Of a DNA stretch of 64,000 nucleotides, positions 28,894-37,205 are shown piece after piece (position 1 is the stretch's first letter; every line of letters begins with the position of its first letter). The stretch is from assembly GCF_004803715.2 (NCBI RefSeq), contig NZ_CP039383.2, positions 124,001 to 188,000 on the forward strand. The letters run 5' to 3'. The notes under the pieces are model-generated. The model did not search any database. It saw nothing but the letters and a program-made list of their open reading frames with translations, and was not told the DNA's origin. The translations under genes and the position numbers were made by a program. Origin of the DNA: Luteimonas yindakuii. Lineage in GTDB: Bacteria; Pseudomonadota; Gammaproteobacteria; Xanthomonadales; Xanthomonadaceae.

Positions 28894-28924
28894 AGGCCGG
28901 CCTGCAGCGATGCGGGCCGGCCTT
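28894..28924. terminator. bidirectional terminator-type hairpin
   Basis: AGGCCGGCC and its complement GGCCGGCCT enclose a short loop, followed by TTCCTGTG on the plus strand. It lies between the convergent TonB receptor and phosphatase genes. Confidence 0.7.
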
Positions 28925-28934
28925 CCTGTGTCGG

Positions 28935-30101
28935 TTATTCCGCGTTCCAGCCCCAGGCGTCGAGCATGACCCGGAACAGGTGCGTGTTCGGGAAGTAACC
29001 GCGCACGCGATGGGCGCCGGCGCCGGTGGCCAGCGTCACCACTTCCTCGGCGGTGTGGGTGCGGTTGACCAGCACGTTGGGCAGCCGCACCAGGTCCTCA
29101 TCGGCACCGGGTTCCGCATCCGCCTGCGCCTGCTTCCATGCATCGAAGCCTTCCAGCAGTGGCTGGCCACGCTCGCCGCCGTCGATCTGCAGGCCGAACG
29201 AATGGTCGGCGGTGAACAGCAGCAGGGTGTCGTCGAGATCGACGCGCTGCTCGACCTCGGCAATCAGGCGGTCGAAGTCGACCAGGTTCTGCAGGCCCTT
29301 GCGCACGTCGTCGGTGTGCGCGTCCCACTCCACCACCAGCAGGTAGCCTTCGGGTGCGTCCTGCAGGATGTCGAGCGCGGTCAGCGTCGCCTGGCGCACG
29401 TCGATGCTGTCGGCGACCACCAGCGGGCGGACGTCGCCGGCCTGCATGGCCTCCGCCAGCGATGCACGCACCGGACGTCCATGCGTCGCGCCGAGCGTGT
29501 CGAAACCGGTGCCGACCTCGGCCAGCTGCTCGCCGATCTTCGCGCGCCCGGCACCGATCATCACGTCCACGCCATCACCGTAGCGCGGCGCGAACACCTG
29601 GGTGAAGATCTCCGCCCACTTTTTGCGGTCGTTGGAATGCGCATAGGTGGCGGCGGGGGTCGCATCGGCGATCGACTGCGAGCTGACCACGCCGGTGCGC
29701 AGGCCGCGCGCCTCGGCATGCTCGAGGATGGTCCGGGTCGGAGTACCGTCGCGCTGGCCGCGCACCGCATCCGGGCCCTGGCTGATGACGCCGTTGCGGG
29801 TCTTGACGCCGGTCACCACTGACGACATGCCGTTGGCGGAATCCGACACCCACTTGTCCACCGGCGAGGTTTCGCTGAGGCCGAGGTGCGGCCAGCCCTG
29901 GATATGGAGCTTCAGCGGCTCGCCGTAGCCGTGCACGCTGGCGCCATGCAGGGCGGAAACGCCGGCGGCGTCGGCGACGAAGAGGATGACGTTCTTCGCC
30001 CGTGGCGCGGAGGCATCGTCGGCCAGCGCGAACTGGGGCATGGCGAGGGCGGCCAGGAGCGCGCCTGCAAGCAGGCTGCGCAGCGGCTTGTTGTTGTGCA
30101 T
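28935..30101 (-). CDS. alkaline phosphatase family protein (secreted)
   Basis: 388 residues with a signal peptide (LLAGALLAALAMPQFALA). PhoA-superfamily active site: NVILFVADAAG supplies the first metal ligand, DSANGMSS carries the nucleophilic Ser88, ATPAATYAH supplies a ligand, and the C-terminal pairs VEWDAHTDD and FTADHSFG plus GAGAHRVRG complete the zinc sites. It should hydrolyse phosphate monoesters in the periplasm. The HANTPER-type motif of E. coli PhoA is reduced, so substrate range is uncertain. ATG 30101 is chosen because it starts the signal peptide. Confidence 0.9.
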   Translation of the reverse strand: MHNNKPLRSLLAGALLAALAMPQFALADDASAPRAKNVILFVADAAGVSALHGASVHGYGEPLKLHIQGWPHLGLSETSPVDKWVSDSANGMSSVVTGVKTRNGVISQGPDAVRGQRDGTPTRTILEHAEARGLRTGVVSSQSIADATPAATYAHSNDRKKWAEIFTQVFAPRYGDGVDVMIGAGRAKIGEQLAEVGTGFDTLGATHGRPVRASLAEAMQAGDVRPLVVADSIDVRQATLTALDILQDAPEGYLLVVEWDAHTDDVRKGLQNLVDFDRLIAEVEQRVDLDDTLLLFTADHSFGLQIDGGERGQPLLEGFDAWKQAQADAEPGADEDLVRLPNVLVNRTHTAEEVVTLATGAGAHRVRGYFPNTHLFRVMLDAWGWNAE

Positions 30102-30316
30102 CGAGGGATCCTTCTGGGTCGTTGGCATGCGGGGCTGGAGTCACCCGCGAGGTGATCGCCCATGCTCGCGGCAGGCCATGACGTGGCAATGACATCGCCC
30201 GGCCGTGCGCGGCGGCTCGGCGGCGCTGCACGACGCAACGAATCGCGCTGCGCCCATACAGCGTCGGCCGGCGGCCGCGGCTTACCATGCGTGCCCGACC
30301 CAACAAGGAAGAGTCC

Positions 30317-33178
30317 ATGTCGACGCCCCAGACCCTGCCGCGCCGCGGCGCCATCCTCGCCATCGCGCTTGCCGCCGCACTCGGCGTCGCCGCCCCGCTG
30401 GCCTGGGCCGAGTCGCCGCCGCGGGCGCCGCAGGCCGCCGTCGACATCGCCTACGAACAGTTCACCCTGCCCAATGGCCTGCGCGTAGTGGTGCACACCG
30501 ATCGCAAGGCGCCGATCGTCGCGGTGAACCTCTGGTACCACGTCGGCTCCAAGGACGAGCCGGCCGGGCGCACCGGCTTCGCGCACCTGTTCGAACACCT
30601 GATGTTCCAGAAGACCGAACACCACGACGGCGAGTTCTTCGCCCCGTTCGAACTGGTCGGCGCCACCGACATGAACGGCACCACCAACAACGACCGCACC
30701 AACTACTTCCAGAACGTGCCGACCACCGCGCTCGACATGGCGCTGTGGATGGAGTCCGACCGCATGGGCCATCTGCTCGGCGCGGTGGACCAGGCCGCGC
30801 TCGACGAGCAGCGCGGGGTGGTGCAGAACGAGAAGCGCCAGGGCCAGAACCAGCCCTACGGCCAGGTCTGGGAGGTGCTGGGCAAGTCGCTGTATCCGAA
30901 GGGCCACCCGTACCACCACAGCGTGATCGGCTCGATGAACGATCTCGATGCCGCCACGCTCGCGGACGTGCAGCAGTGGTTCCGCGCCTGGTACGGCCCG
31001 AACAACGCCGTGCTGGTGCTGGCCGGCGACATCGACGTGGCCACCGCGAAGGACAAGGTGGCGCGCTACTTCGGCCATATCCCGGCCGGGCCGACGATGG
31101 CGCAGCCGGCGGTCGACGTCGCACGCCGCACCGCCACCACCCGCGACACGCTCGAGGACAAGGTGCCGCAGACGCGTATCTACCGGGTGTGGAACGTGGC
31201 CGAGACCGGATCCGAGGATCTCGAGCGGCTGCAGGTGCTCGCCCATGTGCTGGGCGGTGCGCGTACCTCGCGGCTCGATCGCCGCCTGCTGCACACGGAC
31301 CGCCTGGTCGACAGCATCAGCGCGATGGCCTGGGGCGGCCAGCTCGGTTCGCGCTTCATGATCATGGCCAACGTGCGCGACGGCGTGGAGGCGGCGCAGG
31401 TGGAGGCCGCGATCGACGAGGAGCTCATGCGACTGATCGCCGAGGGCCCCGATGCCGGCGAGGTCGAGCGCGCCAAGACCGCGGTACGCGCCGGCTTCAT
31501 CCGCGGCATCGAGCGCATCGGCGGCTTCGGCGGCAAGGCCGATGCGCTGGCCGAATGCACCGTGTACGAGCAGGACCCGGGCTGCTTCCGCCGCTCGCTC
31601 GACACCATCGCCGCGACCACCCCGGAGCAGGTGGCCGCAGTGGGCCGCACCTGGCTGGCCGCGGGCGACCACGTGCTGACGGTGGTGCCCGGCGAGCGTC
31701 GCGAGATTCCCGAAGAGCCGGCGGTGACGCCGGCCCCGTTCGAGCTGCCGGCGGTGGACGCGAAGTTCACGCATGCGCAGCCGCAGGTCGATCGCAGCCA
31801 GGGCGTGCCGGTGCCGGAGAGCTTCCCGGAACTCGCGTTCCCGGCACTGGAGCGCGCGCGACTGGGCAACGGCACCCAGGTGATCCTCGCCCGTCGCAGC
31901 GACATCCCGGTGGTGCAGATGAGCTACGAGTTCCCGGGCGGCTATGCCGCCGACCAGGGCCGCAAGCTCGGCACCTCCGGTTTCACCATGGGCATGCTCG
32001 ACGAGGGCGCCGGCGAGCTGCGCGCGCTGGAATTCGCCGAGCGGGCAGAGGCACTGGGCGCGGTGCTGTCGTCGGGGGCGAGCCTGGACGGCGGCAACGC
32101 CTACCTGTCGTCGCTGAAGGAGAACCTCGATCCGTCGCTGGCGCTGTATGCGCAGATGATCCGCGCACCGCGCTTCGACCAGTCCGAGATCGACCGCGTC
32201 AAGGCGACCTGGATCGCCGGCATCCGCCAGGAGAAGGCACGCCCGAACGGCGCCGCGTTGCGCGTGCTGCCGCCGCTGCTGTACGGCGAAGGCCATCCGT
32301 ATGCGATCCCGCTCAGTGGCAGCGGCACCGAGGCATCCGTCGCCGCGTTGAGCCGTGACGACCTCGTCGCCTTCCATCGCGACTGGGTACGTCCGGACAA
32401 TGCGACGCTGGTGGTCGTGGGCGACACCACGCTGGCCGAGATCGTGCCCGCGCTGGAACGTCATTTCGGCGACTGGCGCGGCACCGGCCCGGCGCCGGAG
32501 CTGCCGGCGGTCGACGCGGTGGCGCGCCCGGCCAGCCCGCGCGTGTTCCTGATCGACCAGCCCGGTGCGGTGCAGGCCAACATCTTCGTCGGCCAGCTGG
32601 TGCCGTCGAGCAAGGACGACGGCGCCACCCGTTTCGGCATCGCCAACTCGGTGCTCGGCGGCACCTTCACCTCGCGGCTCAACATGAACCTGCGCGAGGA
32701 CAAGCACTGGTCGTACGGCGCGTTCACCACCACCGTCGGCGCGGTCGGCCCGCGGCCGTGGATCGCGCTGGCGCCGGTGCAGATCGACCGCACCGCCGAT
32801 GCGTTGGCGGAGCTCCGCCGCGAGATCAGCGAATACGCCAGCGGCGAAACCCCGGCCACCGACGACGAGGTCGCCAAGATCCAGGCCACCGAGATCCGCG
32901 GCCTGCCGGGTTCCTACGAGACCGCCAGCAGCGTGCTGTCGGAGATCGCCGCGATGGTGCGCTACGGCCGCCCGGACGATTACGTCGAGCAGCGGCGCGC
33001 CGAGATCGAGGCGCTGACCCCGGCGCAGGTGCGCGAGTCCGCGGCGACGATCGATCCCGAGCGGCTGACCTGGGTGATCGTCGGCGACCTGTCGAAGATC
33101 GAGGCCCCGGTGCGCGCGCTGGAGCTGGGCGAGGTGTCGGTGGTGGATGCCGACGGCAACCCGGTGACGGGCAGATAA
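30317..33178 (+). CDS. M16 (pitrilysin/insulinase) family zinc metallopeptidase
   Basis: 953 residues, with a signal peptide ending near APLAWAE, so it is exported. The inverted zinc motif HLFEH lies at 90-94, with the distal glutamate in LDEQRGVVQNEKRQ about 75 residues later, as in the active M16 half. The protein carries two tandem M16 modules: the second (from about residue 505) has an inactive-type segment (SYEFPGGYAADQG) and a C-terminal M16_C repeat. Such two-domain enzymes degrade peptides in the periplasm. It starts at ATG 30317 after AAGGAAGAG. Confidence 0.93.
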   Translation: MSTPQTLPRRGAILAIALAAALGVAAPLAWAESPPRAPQAAVDIAYEQFTLPNGLRVVVHTDRKAPIVAVNLWYHVGSKDEPAGRTGFAHLFEHLMFQKTEHHDGEFFAPFELVGATDMNGTTNNDRTNYFQNVPTTALDMALWMESDRMGHLLGAVDQAALDEQRGVVQNEKRQGQNQPYGQVWEVLGKSLYPKGHPYHHSVIGSMNDLDAATLADVQQWFRAWYGPNNAVLVLAGDIDVATAKDKVARYFGHIPAGPTMAQPAVDVARRTATTRDTLEDKVPQTRIYRVWNVAETGSEDLERLQVLAHVLGGARTSRLDRRLLHTDRLVDSISAMAWGGQLGSRFMIMANVRDGVEAAQVEAAIDEELMRLIAEGPDAGEVERAKTAVRAGFIRGIERIGGFGGKADALAECTVYEQDPGCFRRSLDTIAATTPEQVAAVGRTWLAAGDHVLTVVPGERREIPEEPAVTPAPFELPAVDAKFTHAQPQVDRSQGVPVPESFPELAFPALERARLGNGTQVILARRSDIPVVQMSYEFPGGYAADQGRKLGTSGFTMGMLDEGAGELRALEFAERAEALGAVLSSGASLDGGNAYLSSLKENLDPSLALYAQMIRAPRFDQSEIDRVKATWIAGIRQEKARPNGAALRVLPPLLYGEGHPYAIPLSGSGTEASVAALSRDDLVAFHRDWVRPDNATLVVVGDTTLAEIVPALERHFGDWRGTGPAPELPAVDAVARPASPRVFLIDQPGAVQANIFVGQLVPSSKDDGATRFGIANSVLGGTFTSRLNMNLREDKHWSYGAFTTTVGAVGPRPWIALAPVQIDRTADALAELRREISEYASGETPATDDEVAKIQATEIRGLPGSYETASSVLSEIAAMVRYGRPDDYVEQRRAEIEALTPAQVRESAATIDPERLTWVIVGDLSKIEAPVRALELGEVSVVDADGNPVTGR

Positions 33179-33262
33179 CCGCTGCCGGCAGACAGCACTC
33201 TTCTCCCGCGGCGAGGCTCGGAGGCACGCTTGGCCCGATCACCGTAACCGCCTGAACTGGCA

Positions 33263-33310
33263 CCCTTCTCCCGCCTGCGGGAGAAGGTGGCCCGAAGGGC
33301 CGGATGAGGG
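33263..33310. repeat. CTTCTCCCGC-type REP palindrome
   Basis: CCCTTCTCCCGCCTGCGGGA followed by GAAGGTGGCCCGAAGGGCCG and GATGAGGG. It is the same long-form repeat as at 6525-6570, downstream of the M16 gene. Confidence 0.85.
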
Positions 33311-33433
33311 CAGGCAGGGCATCCGTGCGACCCGGGATGGTCACCGGCAGCGGTCATCGCCGCCCGGCAACGCATCCCCGCGCACCGCCGATGTCAGAAT
33401 CCCCGCTCATCACGCCTTTTCCGGAGTTGTCCC

Positions 33434-33742
33434 ATGCGCGCCCCGATCCTTGCGGTCCTGTTCCTTGCCACGTCCGGCTGCACCTGGGTGCATATGGCGC
33501 CCGGCGCCAGCGCGGTGCGGGTCGCCGCCACCGCGCCGTCGGGCTGCGAAAAGCGCGGCGAGGTCGAGGTCTCGGTGAAGCACAACGTGGCCTTCATCGA
33601 GCGCAACCAGCTGCGCGTGCGCGAGGAGCTGGAAACCCTCGCCCGCAACGAGGCCCCCGGCATGGGCGCGGACACCGTGCACCCGCTGGCACCGCCGACG
33701 GCCGGCAGCCAGCGCTTCGCCGCCTGGCGCTGCGGCGGCTGA
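33434..33742 (+). CDS. DUF4156 lipoprotein
   Basis: 102 residues. Signal and lipobox MRAPILAVLFLATSGC, then a short domain with a cysteine pair (SGCEKRGEVEVSV near residue 38 and WRCGG at the end), typical of DUF4156 envelope lipoproteins. The segment NQLRVREELETLARNEA and MGADTVHPL fit this family. Function is unknown. It stands alone between two repeats. Confidence 0.85.
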   Translation: MRAPILAVLFLATSGCTWVHMAPGASAVRVAATAPSGCEKRGEVEVSVKHNVAFIERNQLRVREELETLARNEAPGMGADTVHPLAPPTAGSQRFAAWRCGG

Positions 33743-33765
33743 GCCGCCTGCCGCTTCGGAACCCG

Positions 33766-33868
33766 CCTCCCACCCGCGGGGTGAGCCGGTACGCTTGCGA
33801 GACACCGGCTCGGGTGCCGGCGAACGCCCGAGCGGCGACGCGAAGGCGGGGGGCGCGGAGCGAGGGGC
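33766..33868. repeat. dispersed ~100-bp repeat, copy 1
   Basis: The stretch containing CCGGCGAACGCCCGAGCGG is repeated as its reverse complement at 45873-45970, matching over about 100 bp with scattered differences. The rest of the gap up to oleA has no gene. Confidence 0.8.
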
Positions 33869-33999
33869 CGGGGTGACAGCGGAGACGCGCTGACGCGTGC
33901 AATCGCACGGCCGGGATTCAGCTTGAAACCCCATTCAAAATGCGTCGGGGAACGGAAGCCGGTACCCTATGTCACCTTTTTTGTCGCGGTGCCACGTCC

Positions 34000-35016
34000 A
34001 TGCTGTTCCAACACGTCGCCATTGCCGGTCTGGCCCATATCGACGCCCCGCGGCGACTGTCGTCGGACGAAATCAACGCACGCCTGAAGCCCACGCTCGA
34101 CCGCCTCAACATCAAGACCGACGTGCTGCAGGACATCGCCGGCATCCACGCACGGCGGCTGTGGGATGACGACGTGCAGGCCTCCGACGCGGCCACGCTG
34201 GCGGCGGTCAAGGCACTGGCGGACGCCGGCATCGACCCCGCCAAGATCGGCCTGCTGGTCAACACCTCGGTCAGCCGCGACTACCTCGAGCCGTCCACCG
34301 CGTCGATCGTCAGCGGCAACCTCGGCATGTCCGACACCTGCCAGAACTTCGACCTCGCCAACGCCTGCCTGGCCTTCCTCAATGGCATGGATGTCGCCAG
34401 CCGCATGATCGAGCGCGGCGAGATCGACTACGCGCTGGTCGTCGACGGCGAAACCGCCAACCTCGCCTACGAGAAGACCATCGAGCGCCTGCTGCGCCCG
34501 GAGGCCACCGAGGAGGACTTCCGCAACGAACTCGCCACGCTGACGCTGGGCTGCGGTGCCGCCGCGATGGTGCTCGCACGCGCCGAGCTCGCCCCGGGCG
34601 CACCGCGCTACAAGGGCGGCGTGACCCGCGCGGCCACCGAGTGGAACACCCTGTGCCGCGGCAACCTCGATCGCATGGTCACCGACACCCGGATGCTGCT
34701 GATCGAGGGCATCAAGCTGGCGCAGAAGACCTTCATCGCCGCCAAGGCGAAACTGGGCTGGGTGGTCGAGGAGCTCGACGAGTTCGTGATCCACCAGGTC
34801 AGCAAGGCCCACACCGCCGCCTTCATCAAGGCCTTCAACATCGACCCGAAGAAGGTCATGACCATCTTCGGCGAGCACGGCAACATCGGCCCGGCGTCGG
34901 TGCCGATCGTGCTGTCGAAGCTGCGCGAGGACGGCCGCCTGAAGAAGGGCGACCGGGTCGCGCTTCTCGGCATCGGCTCGGGCCTGAACTGCTCGATGGC
35001 CGAGGTGGTCTGGTAA
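34000..35016 (+). CDS. oleA: OleA, 2-alkyl-3-ketoalkanoate synthase (thiolase)
   Basis: 338 residues. OleA condenses two long-chain acyl-CoAs head to head into a beta-keto acid, the first step of long-chain olefin synthesis. Catalytic residues are Cys123 (LANACLAFLNG), His265 (FVIHQVSKAH) and Asn295 (GEHGNIGPAS), with Glu97 (DYLEPST) as the base from the partner subunit. These sit exactly 20 residues below the published Xanthomonas campestris numbering (C143, H285, N315, E117). ATG 34000 (MLFQHV) fits the family. The other ole genes are about 8 kb downstream, which is unusual. Confidence 0.96.
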   Translation: MLFQHVAIAGLAHIDAPRRLSSDEINARLKPTLDRLNIKTDVLQDIAGIHARRLWDDDVQASDAATLAAVKALADAGIDPAKIGLLVNTSVSRDYLEPSTASIVSGNLGMSDTCQNFDLANACLAFLNGMDVASRMIERGEIDYALVVDGETANLAYEKTIERLLRPEATEEDFRNELATLTLGCGAAAMVLARAELAPGAPRYKGGVTRAATEWNTLCRGNLDRMVTDTRMLLIEGIKLAQKTFIAAKAKLGWVVEELDEFVIHQVSKAHTAAFIKAFNIDPKKVMTIFGEHGNIGPASVPIVLSKLREDGRLKKGDRVALLGIGSGLNCSMAEVVW

Positions 35017-35042
35017 CCCCGGCCACCATCGCCGCAACGCAC

Positions 35043-35063
35043 GGGGCCGGCTTGTCCGGCCCC
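35043..35063 (+). terminator. hairpin after oleA
   Basis: GGGGCCGG, loop CTTGT, CCGGCCCC: an 8-bp perfect stem 26 bp past the oleA stop. The U-tract is poor (TGTCAT), so it is a possible, not certain, terminator. It suggests oleA is transcribed separately here. Confidence 0.55.
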
Positions 35064-35122
35064 TGTCATATCCGCAGGTGACCGCGCGACCGCGTCACCG
35101 GCACCACCACACAGCGGACCCC

Positions 35123-35911
35123 ATGGAATTCGGACTCGACATACTGGCGCTGCTGGCGCTGGCGGCCTTCGTCGCCGGCACCATCGACGCGATGGCCGGC
35201 GGCGGTGGCCTGATCACCATCCCCGCGCTGATGGCCGCGGGCGTGCCGCCGGTGCAGGCGCTGGCCACCAACAAGCTGCAGTCGAGCTTCGGCACCAGCA
35301 GCGCGGTGTATGCGTTCGCGCGCCGCGGCTGGATCGATTTCCGCCGCATCGCCTGGCCGGCCGGTGGCGCCTTCGTCGGCTCGGTCGGTGGCGCGCTGGC
35401 GGTGCAGGCGGTCGACCCGTCGTTCCTGGCCGGGCTGGTGCCGCTGCTGCTGATCGCGATGGCCGGCTACTTCCTGTTCGGGCCCAAGGCCAGCGAGACC
35501 GAAACCCATGCGCGGCTGGGCGAAGGCGCGCTGGTGGTGGTGATGGTCGGGCTCGGCTTCTACGACGGCTTCTTCGGGCCGGGTGCCGGCTCGTTCATGA
35601 CCACCACGCTGGTGGCGCTGTTCGGCATGGGCCTGGTCTCGGCCACCGCGCACACCAAGTGCCTCAACCTCGCCAGCAACATCGCCGCGCTGATCACCCT
35701 GATGATCGGCGGCCAGGTGCTGTGGCTGCTCGGCCTGGTGATGGCCGTGGCCAGCATCGCCGGCGCCCGGCTCGGCGCGCACCTGGCGCTGACCGTCGGG
35801 AGCCGCCTGATTCGTCCGCTGCTGGTCGCGATGTCGCTGGCACTGACGGTGAAGCTCCTGGCCGACGCGGACAATCCGCTCACCGCGTGGCTGAAAACTT
35901 TCCTTGTTTGA
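35123..35911 (+). CDS. TSUP-family (TauE/SafE) membrane transporter
   Basis: 262 residues with about eight hydrophobic helices. The family signature AGTIDAMAGGGGLITIPALMAAG lies in helix 1, mirrored by GFYDGFFGPGAGSFM in the second half (internal duplication typical of TSUP). These proteins export sulfite, sulfoacetate or other organic anions across the inner membrane; the substrate here is not inferable. Start ATG 35123 (MEFGLD). Confidence 0.9.
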   Translation: MEFGLDILALLALAAFVAGTIDAMAGGGGLITIPALMAAGVPPVQALATNKLQSSFGTSSAVYAFARRGWIDFRRIAWPAGGAFVGSVGGALAVQAVDPSFLAGLVPLLLIAMAGYFLFGPKASETETHARLGEGALVVVMVGLGFYDGFFGPGAGSFMTTTLVALFGMGLVSATAHTKCLNLASNIAALITLMIGGQVLWLLGLVMAVASIAGARLGAHLALTVGSRLIRPLLVAMSLALTVKLLADADNPLTAWLKTFLV

Positions 35912-35929
35912 ACACATCTGGCCAGCTAA

Positions 35930-35953
35930 GAAAATAAGTGTTATCTAATTTTC
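35930..35953. promoter_or_regulatory. palindromic operator candidate upstream of the Fic gene
   Basis: GAAAATAAGTGT then TATCTAATTTTC: an imperfect 24-bp palindrome with half-site GAAAATwAGw, AT-rich in a GC-rich setting and 36 bp before the Fic start. The Fic protein ends in a winged-helix-like domain that could bind it (inference). Confidence 0.55.
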
Positions 35954-35989
35954 CTTGAGCCCATCACGGGCGCGTGCAAGGAAAGCCAC

Positions 35990-37159
35990 ATGGCCAAGAG
36001 GACCACAGGCCACTACGTCGCCGGATCGCTGGCAGGCAGCCGCTACCAGGCCTTTATTCCCGATCCGCTGCCTCCGGACCCGCCGCTGGACTTCGCGGCA
36101 ATGGATCTGGTGGCGCGCAAGGAACGCGCCGACCAGGCGCTCGGGCGCCTGGACGGCATCACCCTGATCCTGCCGGACCCGGAATTGTTCCTGTACCAGT
36201 ACGTGCGCAAGGAAGCGTTGCTGTCCTCGCAGATCGAGGGCACCCAGTCGTCGCTGTCCGACCTGCTGCTGTTCGAGGCCGACGCTGCACCGGGAGTGCC
36301 CATCGACGACGTGGAGGAAGTCTCCAACTACGTGGCCGCGCTCAAGCACGGCCTGCGCCGCCTCCGCGAGGACGACTTCCCGCTCTCGCTCCGTCTGATC
36401 CGCGAGATGCATGCCCTGCTGCTGCGCGGCGGCCGTGGTGCGACCAAGCACCCGGGCGAGTTCCGCAAGGGGCAGGTGTGGGTCGGTGGCCCCTCGCCGG
36501 CACTGGCCCACTTCGTACCGCCGCCGCCGGAAGCGCTGCCGGATGCGCTGGCCGCCCTCGAGCGCTTCCTGCACGAGCCGCCGGGCCGCGTGCCGCCGCT
36601 GGTGAAGGCCGCGCTGGCGCACGTGCAGTTCGAAACCATCCATCCCTTCGGTGATGGCAACGGCCGCCTTGGCCGACTGCTCATCGCGCTGATCCTTTGC
36701 AATGAAGGCGTGCTGCGTGATCCCAGCCTGTACCTCAGCCTGTACTTCAAGCACCACCGCGCCGACTACTACCACCGGCTCAATGGCGTGCGCGTGCACG
36801 GCGATTGGGAAGGCTGGCTGGGCTTCTTCCTCGACGGCGTGGCCGAAACCGCGCAGCAGGCGGTCGATACCGCGCAGCGCCTGCTCGCGCTGCTGGCAAG
36901 CGATCGCGCCCGCATCGCAGCGCTGGGAAAGCGTGCCGGCAACATCGGCCTGGTGTTCGACCAGTTCGCCCGCCGCGTGGTGCTGACCGTGCCCCGCGTG
37001 GCCCCGGAACTCCCGCTCAGCCCGCCCACCATCCGCGCAGCGGTGCGTGCGCTGCAGGAACTCGACATCGTCAACGAAGTGACCGGCCAACAGCGCCATC
37101 GCGTGTTCGCCTACAGCCGGTACCTCGACATCCTCAGCGAAGGAGCGCAGCCGCTGTGA
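35990..37159 (+). CDS. Fic-domain protein with autoinhibitory helix and C-terminal wHTH
   Basis: 389 residues. An N-terminal inhibitory helix carries SSQIEG (pattern [S/T]xxxE[G/N]; Glu83), which in class II Fic proteins blocks ATP. The Fic active site HPFGDGNGRLGR lies at 218-229 with catalytic His218. This should AMPylate a target protein when released from inhibition. The C-terminus (LSPPTIRAAVRALQELDIV ... HRVFAYSRYL) looks like a winged helix, suggesting DNA binding and autoregulation. The MmeI-like gene starts 46 bp downstream, so the two may form one defence-type unit. Confidence 0.9.
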   Translation: MAKRTTGHYVAGSLAGSRYQAFIPDPLPPDPPLDFAAMDLVARKERADQALGRLDGITLILPDPELFLYQYVRKEALLSSQIEGTQSSLSDLLLFEADAAPGVPIDDVEEVSNYVAALKHGLRRLREDDFPLSLRLIREMHALLLRGGRGATKHPGEFRKGQVWVGGPSPALAHFVPPPPEALPDALAALERFLHEPPGRVPPLVKAALAHVQFETIHPFGDGNGRLGRLLIALILCNEGVLRDPSLYLSLYFKHHRADYYHRLNGVRVHGDWEGWLGFFLDGVAETAQQAVDTAQRLLALLASDRARIAALGKRAGNIGLVFDQFARRVVLTVPRVAPELPLSPPTIRAAVRALQELDIVNEVTGQQRHRVFAYSRYLDILSEGAQPL

Positions 37160-37205
37160 GCACACGATCACCGAACACGAGAGCCGACCGGAGGAGTCGC
37201 TTCGA

